Source: Streptomyces spororaveus (GTDB lineage: Bacteria > Actinomycetota > Actinomycetes > Streptomycetales > Streptomycetaceae). Taken from it: 64,000 nucleotides of DNA. This document shows, in pieces, positions 1 to 8,111 of this stretch. The stretch is from contig NZ_BNED01000005.1 of assembly GCF_016755875.1 (NCBI RefSeq), positions 6,276,001-6,340,000 on the forward strand, in the 5' to 3' direction. The position numbers and the translations under genes were made by a program. The first letter of the stretch is position 1; each line of letters starts with the position of its first letter. A model generated the notes under the pieces. It was not told the origin of the DNA. It did not search any database and saw nothing but the letters and a program-made list of their open reading frames with translations.

Positions 1-79
1 CGGTAACAGGCCGCAACACCCCCGCCAGGTTTCGATCCGATGACCACACCCGAACGAGCGACAGTGCGACAGTGAAACC

Positions 80-781
80 ATGACCCAGGACGCATCGCAC
101 CAGCCCTACGGAACCCCCGAAGTACCCCGCGTAGCAGTCCGCGGCGAAGCCCGCCTCGAAGTCGACCCCGAGATCGCCCGCATCGGAATCACCGTCAGCG
201 CCCGCGGCACCGACCGCCGCACCGCACTCGAAGACCTCACCCGCCGCAACAACACCGCACTCGACCTCATCAAGAGCTACGGCGACCCCGTCGAAAAACT
301 CGAAACCGGCGCCTTCTCCATCACCCCCGAACTCACCCGCCACGGCCGCGCCGAACGCATCCGCGCCTACCACGGCCGCGTCCACATCACCGCCGAACTC
401 AGCGACTTCACCACCCTCGGCGAACTCACCACCCGCCTCGCCGACCTCGAACTCACCCAGGTCGACGGCCCCTGGTGGGCTCTGCGCCCCACCTCACCCG
501 CCCACGGCCAGGCCCGCCGCCAAGCCGTACTCGAAGCCGTCCAGCGCGCCCGCGAATACGCCGAAGCCCTCGGCGCCAACCTCGCCGCCCTCGTCGAACT
601 CGCCGACCTCGGCGCCGAGAACGCCGCCCCCTTCACACCCGCCCCCGGCGCCGGAATGCGCACCATGGCCTTCAGCGCCACCGAAGACGCCGGCCCCCCG
701 CCCCTCGACCTCGAACCCCAGCGCCAGACCGTCTACGCCCAGGTGAACGCCCGCTTCACCATGACCCCTCCACAACTCTGA
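80..781 (+). CDS. SIMPL domain-containing protein (DUF541)
   Basis: A 233-residue protein in which nearly the whole length (about residues 15-230) fits the SIMPL/DUF541 fold: an N-terminal VRGEARLEVDPEIARIGITV strand pattern, a middle helix with repeated Arg/Ala, and a C-terminal beta segment ending in AQVNARFTM. Members are often periplasmic or cytoplasmic proteins of uncertain function. I see no signal peptide here, so a cytoplasmic location is likely. The ATG has no clear ribosome binding site. A perfect hairpin follows the stop. Codons are rich in A- and C-ending triplets (GAA, CTC), unlike genes further right. The family call is firm, the role unknown. Confidence 0.85.
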   Translation: MTQDASHQPYGTPEVPRVAVRGEARLEVDPEIARIGITVSARGTDRRTALEDLTRRNNTALDLIKSYGDPVEKLETGAFSITPELTRHGRAERIRAYHGRVHITAELSDFTTLGELTTRLADLELTQVDGPWWALRPTSPAHGQARRQAVLEAVQRAREYAEALGANLAALVELADLGAENAAPFTPAPGAGMRTMAFSATEDAGPPPLDLEPQRQTVYAQVNARFTMTPPQL

Positions 782-803
782 AGAACCCACGAAAGCCGCC
801 CCC

Positions 804-827
804 GGGGGTGCTCATCAGAGCACCCCC
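804..827 (+). terminator. hairpin after the SIMPL gene
   Basis: Perfect 10-bp stem (GGGGGTGCTC / GAGCACCCCC) with a 4-nt ATCA loop, 23 bases past the stop codon. There is no U-tract, as is usual for Streptomyces terminators. It separates the SIMPL gene from the pyk promoter. Confidence 0.7.
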
Positions 828-845
828 ATGCACATTCAACAGTTG

Positions 846-927
846 TCAACAACCTTTTGCTCAACGGTTGTTGATTGGACACCCGGAAGCGATTACCTAC
901 CCACAGGTAGGGCAATACGCTCGCCTC
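846..927 (+). promoter_or_regulatory. pyk promoter region with two inverted repeats
   Basis: A TACGCT hexamer at 916-921 sits 6 nt before the pyk ATG, so transcription probably starts at or beside the start codon and the mRNA would be leaderless. Upstream are two perfect dyads: TCAACAACC (846-854) with GGTTGTTGA (866-874), and CCTACC (896-901) with GGTAGG (906-911). The second overlaps the expected -35/-10 spacer, where a repressor would act. No good -35 hexamer is visible. Regulator unknown. Confidence 0.5.
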
Positions 928-2355
928 ATGCGCCGAGCGAAAATCGTATGTACCCTGGGCCCCGCCACCGACTCATACGACCAGATCAAAGCACTGGTCG
1001 AAGCCGGAATGGACATCGCCCGCCTCAACCTCAGCCACGGCACCACCGCCGAACACGAGGAGCGCTACCAGCGCGTACGCAAGGCCTCCGACGAGACCGG
1101 CCGCAGCGTCGGCATCCTCGCCGACCTTCAAGGCCCGAAGATCCGACTCGGCCGCTTCCACGAAGGCCCCGTACTCCTTGAACGCGGCGACGAATTCACC
1201 ATCACCGTCGAAGACCACCAAGGCGACCGCCACACCTGCAGCACCACCTACAAAGGCCTCGCCACCGACGTCACCACCGGCGAACTCATCCTCGTCGACG
1301 ACGGCCGCGTCACCCTCGAAGTCACCACCGTCGACGGCCCCCGCGTCCACACCCGCGTCATCGAAGGCGGCATGGTCTCCGACCACAAAGGCCTCAACCT
1401 CCCCGGCGTAGCCGTCTCCGTCCCCGCCCTCTCCGAAAAAGACATCGAAGACCTCCGCTGGGCCCTGCGCACCGGCGCCGACGTCATCGCCCTCTCCTTC
1501 GTCCGCAGCGGCCGCGACATCGAAGACGTCCACCGCATCATGGACGAAGAAGGCCGACGCCTCCCCGTCATCGCCAAGGTCGAAAAGCCCCAAGCCGTCG
1601 AAAACATCGACGACATCGTCGCCGCCTTCGACGGCATCATGGTCGCCCGCGGCGACCTCGGCGTCGAAATGCCCCTCGAACAAGTCCCCATCGTCCAAAA
1701 GCGCGCCATCAAACTCGCCAAGCGCAACGCCAAACCCGTCATCGTCGCCACCCAAATGCTCGACTCGATGATCGACAACTCCCGCCCCACCCGCGCCGAA
1801 GCCAGCGACGTCGCCAACGCCATCATCGACGGCACCGACGCCGTCATGCTCTCCGGCGAAACCAGCGTCGGCAAATACCCCATCGAAACCGTCCGCACCA
1901 TGTCCCGCATCGTCGAAGCCGCCGAAGAAGACATCCTCGCCAAGGGCCTCCCCCCACTCACCGACCGCAACAAACCCCGCACCCAAGGCGGAGCCGTCGC
2001 CCGCGCAGCCGCCGAAATGGGCGACTTCCTCGACGCCAAATTCCTCATCGCCTTCACCCAGAGCGGCGACACCGTCCGCCGACTCTCCCGCTACCGCTCA
2101 CCCATCCCCCTCCTCGCCTTCACCCCCGACCCCGCCACCCGCTCCCAGCTCAACCTCACCTGGGGCGTCGAAACCTTCCTCGGCCCCCACGTCGACTCCA
2201 CCGACGCCATGGTCGCCCAAGTCGAAGAAGAACTCCTGCGCATCGGCCGCTGCGTACCCGGCGACACCGTCGTCATCACCGCCGGCTCACCCCCCGGCAT
2301 CACCGGCTCCACCAACCTCGTCCGCATCCACCACATCGGCGACGCCGTCCACTGA
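928..2355 (+). CDS. pyk: pyruvate kinase
   Basis: Converts phosphoenolpyruvate and ADP to pyruvate and ATP, the last step of glycolysis, in the cytoplasm. The 475-residue product is full length for the family. It starts MRRAKIVCTLGPAT, has the NLSHG phosphate-binding segment near residue 30, the ADLQGPKIR segment near residue 70, the IAKVEKPQAVENID metal/PEP region and the VARGDLGVEMP active-site helix around residues 235-247, then ATQMLDSM and the C-terminal regulatory domain ending in STNLVRIHHIGD. The ATG at 928 is chosen because homology begins exactly there and a -10-like TACGCT lies 6 nt upstream. Streptomyces usually carry two pyk genes; I cannot say which one this is. Confidence 0.97.
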   Translation: MRRAKIVCTLGPATDSYDQIKALVEAGMDIARLNLSHGTTAEHEERYQRVRKASDETGRSVGILADLQGPKIRLGRFHEGPVLLERGDEFTITVEDHQGDRHTCSTTYKGLATDVTTGELILVDDGRVTLEVTTVDGPRVHTRVIEGGMVSDHKGLNLPGVAVSVPALSEKDIEDLRWALRTGADVIALSFVRSGRDIEDVHRIMDEEGRRLPVIAKVEKPQAVENIDDIVAAFDGIMVARGDLGVEMPLEQVPIVQKRAIKLAKRNAKPVIVATQMLDSMIDNSRPTRAEASDVANAIIDGTDAVMLSGETSVGKYPIETVRTMSRIVEAAEEDILAKGLPPLTDRNKPRTQGGAVARAAAEMGDFLDAKFLIAFTQSGDTVRRLSRYRSPIPLLAFTPDPATRSQLNLTWGVETFLGPHVDSTDAMVAQVEEELLRIGRCVPGDTVVITAGSPPGITGSTNLVRIHHIGDAVH

Positions 2356-2373
2356 CCCACCACCCACCCCACC

Positions 2374-2404
2374 GCGCCGGGCCCCCCACCGCGCCGCCCG
2401 GCGC
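2374..2404 (+). terminator. pyk terminator hairpin
   Basis: Perfect 9-bp stem GCGCCGGGC (2374-2382) / GCCCGGCGC (2396-2404) with a 13-nt loop, 18 bases after the pyk stop. It lies between pyk and the separately promoted MarR-like gene. Confidence 0.55.
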
Positions 2405-2431
2405 GGCGCCCCGCACACCCCCACCAACCCC

Positions 2432-2462
2432 TTGACCCCAAGCCCACTTGAGGTCCTACGGT
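2432..2462 (+). promoter_or_regulatory. SoxR/MerR-type promoter-operator
   Basis: TTGACC (2432-2437) and TACGGT (2457-2462) are separated by 19 bp, the over-long spacer typical of promoters activated by MerR-family regulators. The spacer holds a dyad GACCCCAAG (2434-2442) / CTTGAGGTC (2447-2455), 8 of 9 paired positions, around a CCCA centre. The CCTCAAG-type half-sites match the SoxR operator of enterobacteria and Streptomyces. The -10 ends 8 nt before the next ATG, so the transcript would be leaderless. Confidence 0.65.
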
Positions 2463-2470
2463 CACCCCCC

Positions 2471-2932
2471 ATGACCACCACCAAGCCCTACACCCAGACA
2501 CAACTCGCCGCCCAACCCATCGGCTACTGGACCCGCGAAACCGCCGACCTCGTCATCGGAAACCTCCGCACCGCCCTCGCCGAGGAAAACCTCACCCAAC
2601 CCCACTGGTGGACCCTCAACCACGTCGCCGGCGCCCCCGGCACATGGACCCGCCCCGCCCTCACCGCAAAACTCACCCCGTACGACGACCAGCACACCGA
2701 CTTCGACACCGTCTACGACGACCTCACCGCCCGCGGCTGGCTCACCCAAACCACCCACCACCTGACCCTCACCGCAGCAGGCGAAGCAGCCCGCACCCGC
2801 GCCCACGACCGCAACGCCAAAGTCCACGCCACCCTGCGCCAAGGCATCGACGACGCCACCTACGCAACCACCATCGACACACTGCGCCGCATCGTCGCCA
2901 ACCTCGGAGGCAACGGCACCCTGCCCACCTGA
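2471..2932 (+). CDS. MarR-like winged-helix protein
   Basis: A 153-residue protein resembling the Streptomyces MarR-like winged-helix group: an N-terminal IGYWTRETADLVIGNLRTAL helix, a QPHWWTLNHVAG segment, a short wing region (YDDLTARGWLT) and a C-terminal dimerisation-type helix ending TLRRIVANLGGNG. It would be a cytoplasmic DNA-binding regulator, but I cannot see a textbook recognition helix and the family call rests on overall pattern. The ATG at 2471 is preferred to an in-frame ATG at 2432, because 2432 lies inside the -35 element of a strong promoter whose transcript would begin near 2470. The promoter looks SoxR controlled, which suggests redox-responsive expression. Confidence 0.7.
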   Translation: MTTTKPYTQTQLAAQPIGYWTRETADLVIGNLRTALAEENLTQPHWWTLNHVAGAPGTWTRPALTAKLTPYDDQHTDFDTVYDDLTARGWLTQTTHHLTLTAAGEAARTRAHDRNAKVHATLRQGIDDATYATTIDTLRRIVANLGGNGTLPT

Positions 2933-2944
2933 CACCACCACCCG

Positions 2945-3415
2945 TCAGAGCCGATCACACCACGGGCCATCCGGCACCAGAGCACCCAGCACAGCCAACA
3001 ACTCCGGCGGCTCGACCCGATCCGGCAACGCACCCACATCCGACCACACCACCCACGCATGACCACCCAGATCCACCTGCTCCTCAGGAAGCAGACCGGA
3101 CCGCACAACCGAAGGCCGCTCCTCCGCGAACACCGCGACGAAGAAATACTCCGTCCCGATGTACCGCACGCCCTTCCACCACACATCACGCCCGACCGGC
3201 ACCGAACGGTCAAGGACCGCAGCCGGATCCAGCCCCGTCTCCTCGACCAGCTCACGCCGAGCCGCCACCAACGCCGTCTCACCCGATTCGACACCCCCAC
3301 CGGGCGGCTCCCAGAGCCAGGTCCCGTCCGACGGATCACGCCAGTGCAGCAGAAGCAGACGACCAGCAGCATCCAGACAGATGACCCGAGCAGCGGGCCG
3401 GTGCACAGAATCCAC
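2945..3415 (-). CDS. NUDIX hydrolase
   Basis: A 156-residue protein with a complete Nudix box near residues 38-60: GGGVESGETALVAARREL followed by VEETGL, which supplies the metal-binding REuxEE glutamates. Such enzymes hydrolyse nucleoside diphosphates linked to another group; the exact substrate cannot be read from the sequence. It converges on the MarR-like gene with a 12-bp gap and lies 9 bp downstream of the membrane protein gene on the same strand, so the two may share a transcript. The start follows a G-rich stretch. Confidence 0.92.
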   Translation of the reverse strand: MDSVHRPAARVICLDAAGRLLLLHWRDPSDGTWLWEPPGGGVESGETALVAARRELVEETGLDPAAVLDRSVPVGRDVWWKGVRYIGTEYFFVAVFAEERPSVVRSGLLPEEQVDLGGHAWVVWSDVGALPDRVEPPELLAVLGALVPDGPWCDRL

Positions 3416-3424
3416 CCCCCGACG

Positions 3425-4471
3425 CTAAGCGCCACCCGAACCGCCGATCAAAACACCCGTACGACACGCACGACGCGTCCGAAGCCAGTACGAACGAGCC
3501 GCCACGATCAAGGCGATGCCGTACACGGCGAAGGCGACCATCCCGATCCAACCCACCAACAGCGCATCGCCCGAAGAATGGAAGTCACCGCGCCGCATCG
3601 TCACCACGCCGGCCGTGGCCAGGAACAGGTACCCGACCCCCACAACCCCGTACGGGGCGAGCGTGGCGGCGCCGAGCAGAGCCGGGACGAGCGGGAGCCA
3701 GCGCGGCACCCGCCGACCACCAAGGAACAGCGTCCAGCGCGGGAAGACCTGCCCCCACGGGCGTACCAGACCCCAGAGCAGGAAGACGCCGAGCACGGCC
3801 AGCAGCGCGGTGGGGTCCAGGCCCCAGGACTCCAGGGCGAGAAAAACACCCGAGGCGCCGTTCCGCTCCGAAACGGCCAGCACCTCCGCACCGGACATCC
3901 CCCCGAACGTCCCACCGGACGCCCAGACGAACTTCATCGCCGCGTACGGGACAAAGGCCAGCGTCCCGGCCCAGGCAGCGAGCTGGACGAACCGCGGTGC
4001 GGCGGACGGCGCCCGCACGGCAGTACCGGCAGGCAGGCGACCCGACCGGGCCGTGGCCGCGAGCAGGACCGCCCCGACCGCAGCCAGGACCTTGTTCACG
4101 GCGGACACCCGACTGTCCACCCCCTGGCCGAACAGCAGCGTGATGACGTCCATCAGCAGACTGAACGCGGTGATCCCGGCCAGCCCACAGACCACCCAGA
4201 GCATCACCCGCAACGCCGGCCTCAGCCCGTACACCACCACCGCGCCGCTGACCGACACCGCCACCACACCCACCACCACGACCGCCCACCCCAGCCCGGA
4301 GGCACCGGAACCGCCGCCGTGGTAGATCAAGGCCGTCCCGCTCAGCGCACACGCCAGACCGAAGCCGGCGTACAGCACCGCCCACAGCACCGTTGCCCGG
4401 GCCACCCAGTGCGGCCATCGCCGCCACCAGGCGCTCCAGAGCGTCTTCACCGTTCGTTCGCCACTGGTCAT
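3425..4471 (-). CDS. multi-pass membrane protein of unknown function
   Basis: A 348-residue hydrophobic protein with about eight predicted membrane spans (for example the VLWAVLYAGFGLACALSG segment near residue 30 and VLGVFLLWGLV in the second half). Aromatic and basic residues flank the spans, and a cytoplasmic N-terminus (MTSGERTVKTLW) is likely. I do not recognise a named family, and there is no transport, enzyme or sensor motif. It is followed by the NUDIX gene on the same strand after 9 bp. Confidence 0.75.
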   Translation of the reverse strand: MTSGERTVKTLWSAWWRRWPHWVARATVLWAVLYAGFGLACALSGTALIYHGGGSGASGLGWAVVVVGVVAVSVSGAVVVYGLRPALRVMLWVVCGLAGITAFSLLMDVITLLFGQGVDSRVSAVNKVLAAVGAVLLAATARSGRLPAGTAVRAPSAAPRFVQLAAWAGTLAFVPYAAMKFVWASGGTFGGMSGAEVLAVSERNGASGVFLALESWGLDPTALLAVLGVFLLWGLVRPWGQVFPRWTLFLGGRRVPRWLPLVPALLGAATLAPYGVVGVGYLFLATAGVVTMRRGDFHSSGDALLVGWIGMVAFAVYGIALIVAARSYWLRTRRACRTGVLIGGSGGA

Positions 4472-4581
4472 GCCCCAAACGGTGCCGCGACCACGGCGGG
4501 GTGACGTCAGCCGCCGGAATGATCCGCCTCCCCCGGCCGGGTGAGCCCCCCCGGCACCAAGAAGCGACCCGAAGGAAGCGG

Positions 4582-5331
4582 CTAGTACTTAGGCCCGATG
4601 TGGGCGTCCATGAGGGCGACGCAGTCCTTCCGCGCGACGGACACGTTGAACGGGTCGCTACCGCGGGCCAGCACCGTCCACCGGACCCCGACCTTGGTCA
4701 GCGTGTCGGTGCACAGCTTCCGGATGTCGTCGGACTTGTTGGTGAAGAAGTACCGCGGGTACTCGTAGCGCTTCCCGTTGCGGACGGTCCAGTTGGTGAC
4801 CCGGCACCCGTCGGAATGGATCAGCCCCCGCAGGAACTCCCACGGATGGACGTCGACGATCTCCTGCTGCCAGCCTTCGAGAACGATCCGCCGCTCATGC
4901 TTCTTGCCGGGCCCGTGCTGAGGAAACAGGCATGTCCAGTGCCGCCCGTAGCTGGTGACGGCCACGCAGCCCTGGCGCTGCAGCACGCTCACCTTGTCCT
5001 TGGGGCGGACTGCCGTGATCGCCGTCCGGCACTGATCGATGAGCCCGGGCCATGCGTCCGCACAGGCGATGCGAAGGTACTGGCCGCCACGCGGATGGGG
5101 GCTAATGCAGCCGTCGCCGAGATAGAGGCCGAGGAGGTATGCGTACGAGGCGCTATCGGCGGGTCCTGCGCAGGGTGTGGCCTGATTGAGCAAGTGGGGT
5201 AATGGCTGCACCCGGGAACGCCATGCACGGATCGTGGACCGGGATATCCCGGTTTCCTGACTGACGGAGTTCATGCTGCGCCCGTCGGCGAGCAGGTCCA
5301 GGGCGCGCATGCGCGTATCCATGTCGTACAT
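4582..5331 (-). CDS. HTH plus LAGLIDADG-like protein
   Basis: A 249-residue protein. Residues 5-38 form a helix-turn-helix of the transposase/resolvase type (RALDLLADG, then SQETGISRSTIRAW). Two LAGLIDADG-type helices follow: LLGLYLGDG at 66-74 and FLRGLIHSDG at 166-175, each ending in the acidic residue expected in homing endonucleases, within a homing-endonuclease-like body (FTNKSDDIRKLC). The ATG at 5331 is favoured because the conserved block starts at MYDMDTRMRAL; the frame stays open to 5406. It lies 109 bp downstream of, and on the same strand as, an unusual tRNA gene. Similar stand-alone proteins are widespread in Streptomyces and are usually named as regulators. Whether it cuts DNA, splices or regulates is unknown. 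No intein or intron is visible here. Confidence 0.75.
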   Translation of the reverse strand: MYDMDTRMRALDLLADGRSMNSVSQETGISRSTIRAWRSRVQPLPHLLNQATPCAGPADSASYAYLLGLYLGDGCISPHPRGGQYLRIACADAWPGLIDQCRTAITAVRPKDKVSVLQRQGCVAVTSYGRHWTCLFPQHGPGKKHERRIVLEGWQQEIVDVHPWEFLRGLIHSDGCRVTNWTVRNGKRYEYPRYFFTNKSDDIRKLCTDTLTKVGVRWTVLARGSDPFNVSVARKDCVALMDAHIGPKY

Positions 5332-5440
5332 GTGGCCGATGCTGCCGGGCGAAATCGGCGCACGCAGTGCAATTCGCCATGCTTCGCCGAAACGAGTCAT
5401 GGCCACGCGAAGATCGCGTGACCATGGAATCCAAGATATG

Positions 5441-5515
5441 TGCCCCAGGTGGGATTCGAACCCACACTGTCCGCTGTTTGAGAGCGGCCTCTCTGACCAG
5501 TTGGAGTACTGGGGC
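5441..5515 (-). tRNA. tRNA with CAA anticodon, class I fold (nominal Leu)
   Basis: A complete 75-nt cloverleaf reads from 5515 down to 5441. It has a 7-bp acceptor stem (GCCCCAG/CTGGGGC), discriminator A, a D arm with the GG pair in AACTGGTCAG, a 5-bp anticodon stem CCGCT/AGCGG with loop CTCAAAC (U33, anticodon CAA, codon UUG), a 5-nt variable loop ACAGT, and a T arm GTGGG-TTCGAAT-CCCAC. CCA is not encoded. The anticodon says leucine, but bacterial leucine tRNAs have a long variable arm, which is missing here. Folding by eye is unambiguous; the charged amino acid is uncertain. Confidence 0.9.
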
Positions 5516-5613
5516 CTAAGAAACGAAGGCTCGGGGGAGCCCTACGCGAGACCACCTTACCGTAGCTAGGTAGGCTCAGGGGAGCTTGTTATGCCCCGTA
5601 AAGAGGAGCCTTC

Positions 5614-6267
5614 GTGACCGCCGAGCACGAGTCGACGCCCACGCCCGACGCCGACCAGTCGCACGTTCCGCCGCTGACGACCCGCGTCGTCATCGCCGAG
5701 GACGAGGCGCTCATCCGTCTCGATCTCAAGGAGATGCTCGAGGAAGAGGGCTACTCCGTCGTCGGTGAGGCCGGCGACGGGCAGACGGCCGTCGAGCTCG
5801 CCCGTGAGCACCGTCCCGACCTGGTGATCCTCGATGTGAAGATGCCCGTCCTGGACGGGATCTCCGCGGCGGAGAAGATCGCCGAGGAGTCCATCGCGCC
5901 CGTCCTGATGCTCACCGCGTTCTCGCAGCGCGACCTCGTCGAGCGGGCCCGGGACGCCGGGGCGATGGCGTACCTGGTGAAGCCGTTCAGCAAGAGCGAC
6001 GTGGTGCCCGCCATCGAGATGGCCGTCTCCCGCTTCGCGGAGCTGCGGGCGCTGGAGAAGGAGGTCGAGGACCTCTCCCAGCGGCTGGAGACGCGCAAGC
6101 TGGTGGACCGTGCGAAGAGCATTCTGCAGACGCAGTACGGGCTGACGGAGCCGGCCGCCTTCCGCTGGATCCAGAAGTCGTCGATGGACCGTCGGATGTC
6201 CATGCAGCAGGTGGCCGAGGTGGTCATCGAGGACGCCGAGGCGAAGAAGAAGGAGAGCGGCAAGTAG
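5614..6267 (+). CDS. pdtaR: ANTAR-domain response regulator (PdtaR type)
   Basis: A 217-residue regulator. Residues 24-140 are a receiver domain with the acidic pair AEDE (28-31), phospho-acceptor D74 in VILDVKMP, T101 and K123 in LVKPF. A coiled linker follows (EKEVEDLSQRLETRKL). Residues about 148-210 form an ANTAR RNA-binding domain (KLVDRAKSILQTQYGLTEPAAFRWIQKSSM). Mycobacterial PdtaR acts with the kinase PdtaS and binds dual-hairpin terminators in target mRNAs; no kinase gene is nearby. The GTG start at 5614 has a good AGAGGAG site 6-12 nt upstream. It is a single-gene unit ending in a strong bidirectional hairpin. Confidence 0.93.
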   Translation: MTAEHESTPTPDADQSHVPPLTTRVVIAEDEALIRLDLKEMLEEEGYSVVGEAGDGQTAVELAREHRPDLVILDVKMPVLDGISAAEKIAEESIAPVLMLTAFSQRDLVERARDAGAMAYLVKPFSKSDVVPAIEMAVSRFAELRALEKEVEDLSQRLETRKLVDRAKSILQTQYGLTEPAAFRWIQKSSMDRRMSMQQVAEVVIEDAEAKKKESGK

Positions 6268-6286
6268 CGGCCGCCCCCGGACATGC

Positions 6287-6324
6287 GTGAGGCCCGCCTC
6301 CCCCCGAGGGGAGGCGGGCCTCAC
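6287..6324. terminator. bidirectional terminator between pdtaR and livF
   Basis: A perfect 17-bp stem (GTGAGGCCCGCCTCCCC, 6287-6303, and its complement, 6308-6324) closes a CCGA loop. It lies between converging genes, 19 bases after the pdtaR stop and 12 bases before the end of livF, and can serve both. Confidence 0.88.
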
Positions 6325-6336
6325 ACGTTCGTCGGA

Positions 6337-7049
6337 TCAGTCTTCGCCGAGGTAGGCCTTGCGGACGTCCTCGTTGTGGAGGAGGTCGCGGCCGGTGCCG
6401 GAGAGAACGATCTTGCCGATCTCCATCACGTGCGCGCTGTCGGAGAGCGAGAGCGCCGCCTGGGCGTTCTGCTCGACGAGCAGGATGGTCATGCCGGTGG
6501 CCTTGAGGTCCTTGATGGTCGCCATGATCTTCTGCATCATCAGCGGCGACAGGCCCATGGAGGGCTCGTCCAGCATCAGGAGCTTGGGGCGGGACATGAG
6601 CGCGCGGCCCATGGCGAGCATCTGCTGCTCACCGCCCGAGAGGGTGCCGGCGGCCTGCTTGCGACGCTCACCCAGGATGGGGAACATCTCGTAGGCGCGC
6701 TGGACATCCGCCTCGATGCCCTCCTTGTCGGTGCGCAGGAAGGCGCCGAGCTGGAGGTTTTCGGCGATCGTCAGCCGGGGGAAGATGTGGCGTCCCTCGG
6801 GGGAGTGGGCGAGGCCCAGGGAGACGATCTTGTGGGCGGGTACGGCGGCCAGGGGCTGGCCGTCGAAGGTGATGCTGCCGCTCTTGGGCTTGATGAGCCC
6901 GGAGAGGGTGCGCAGGGTGGTCGTCTTGCCGGCGCCGTTGGTGCCGACGAGGCAGACGATTTCGCCTTCGTTGACTTCGAAGGAGATTCCCTTGACGGCT
7001 TCGATCTTGCCGTAGGCGACTTTGAGGTCTTCGACCTTGAGCAGTGCGG

Positions 7050-7053
<4 letters not shown>
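6337..7053 (-). CDS. livF: branched-chain amino acid ABC transporter ATPase LivF
   Basis: A 238-residue ABC ATPase of the high-affinity branched-chain amino acid importer, acting on the inner face of the membrane. It shows Walker A GTNGAGKTT near residue 38, the LivF-type SPEGRHIFPRLTIAENL segment, signature LSGGEQQM near 138, Walker B KLLMLDEPSMGL near 158 and the H-loop region. It is the last gene of the livK-H-M-G-F operon and overlaps livG by 4 bp (ATGA), so translation is probably coupled. The exact substrate (leucine, isoleucine, valine or other amides) is not provable from sequence. Confidence 0.93.

Positions 7054-8107
<1,054 letters not shown>

Positions 8108-8111
<4 letters not shown>

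Noticed and set aside
973..1986. 337-residue open frame antisense to pyk
   Set aside because: Gly/Val/Asp-rich composition typical of a shadow of a C-ending-codon gene.
4582..5515. Integrated mobile element at the tRNA
   Set aside because: No integrase, no duplicated tRNA 3' end and no composition break; only one LAGLIDADG-like gene is present.
5528..5541. GGCTC-GGGG-GAGCC hairpin as a terminator
   Set aside because: Only 5 bp, located upstream of the tRNA and pdtaR starts rather than after a gene.
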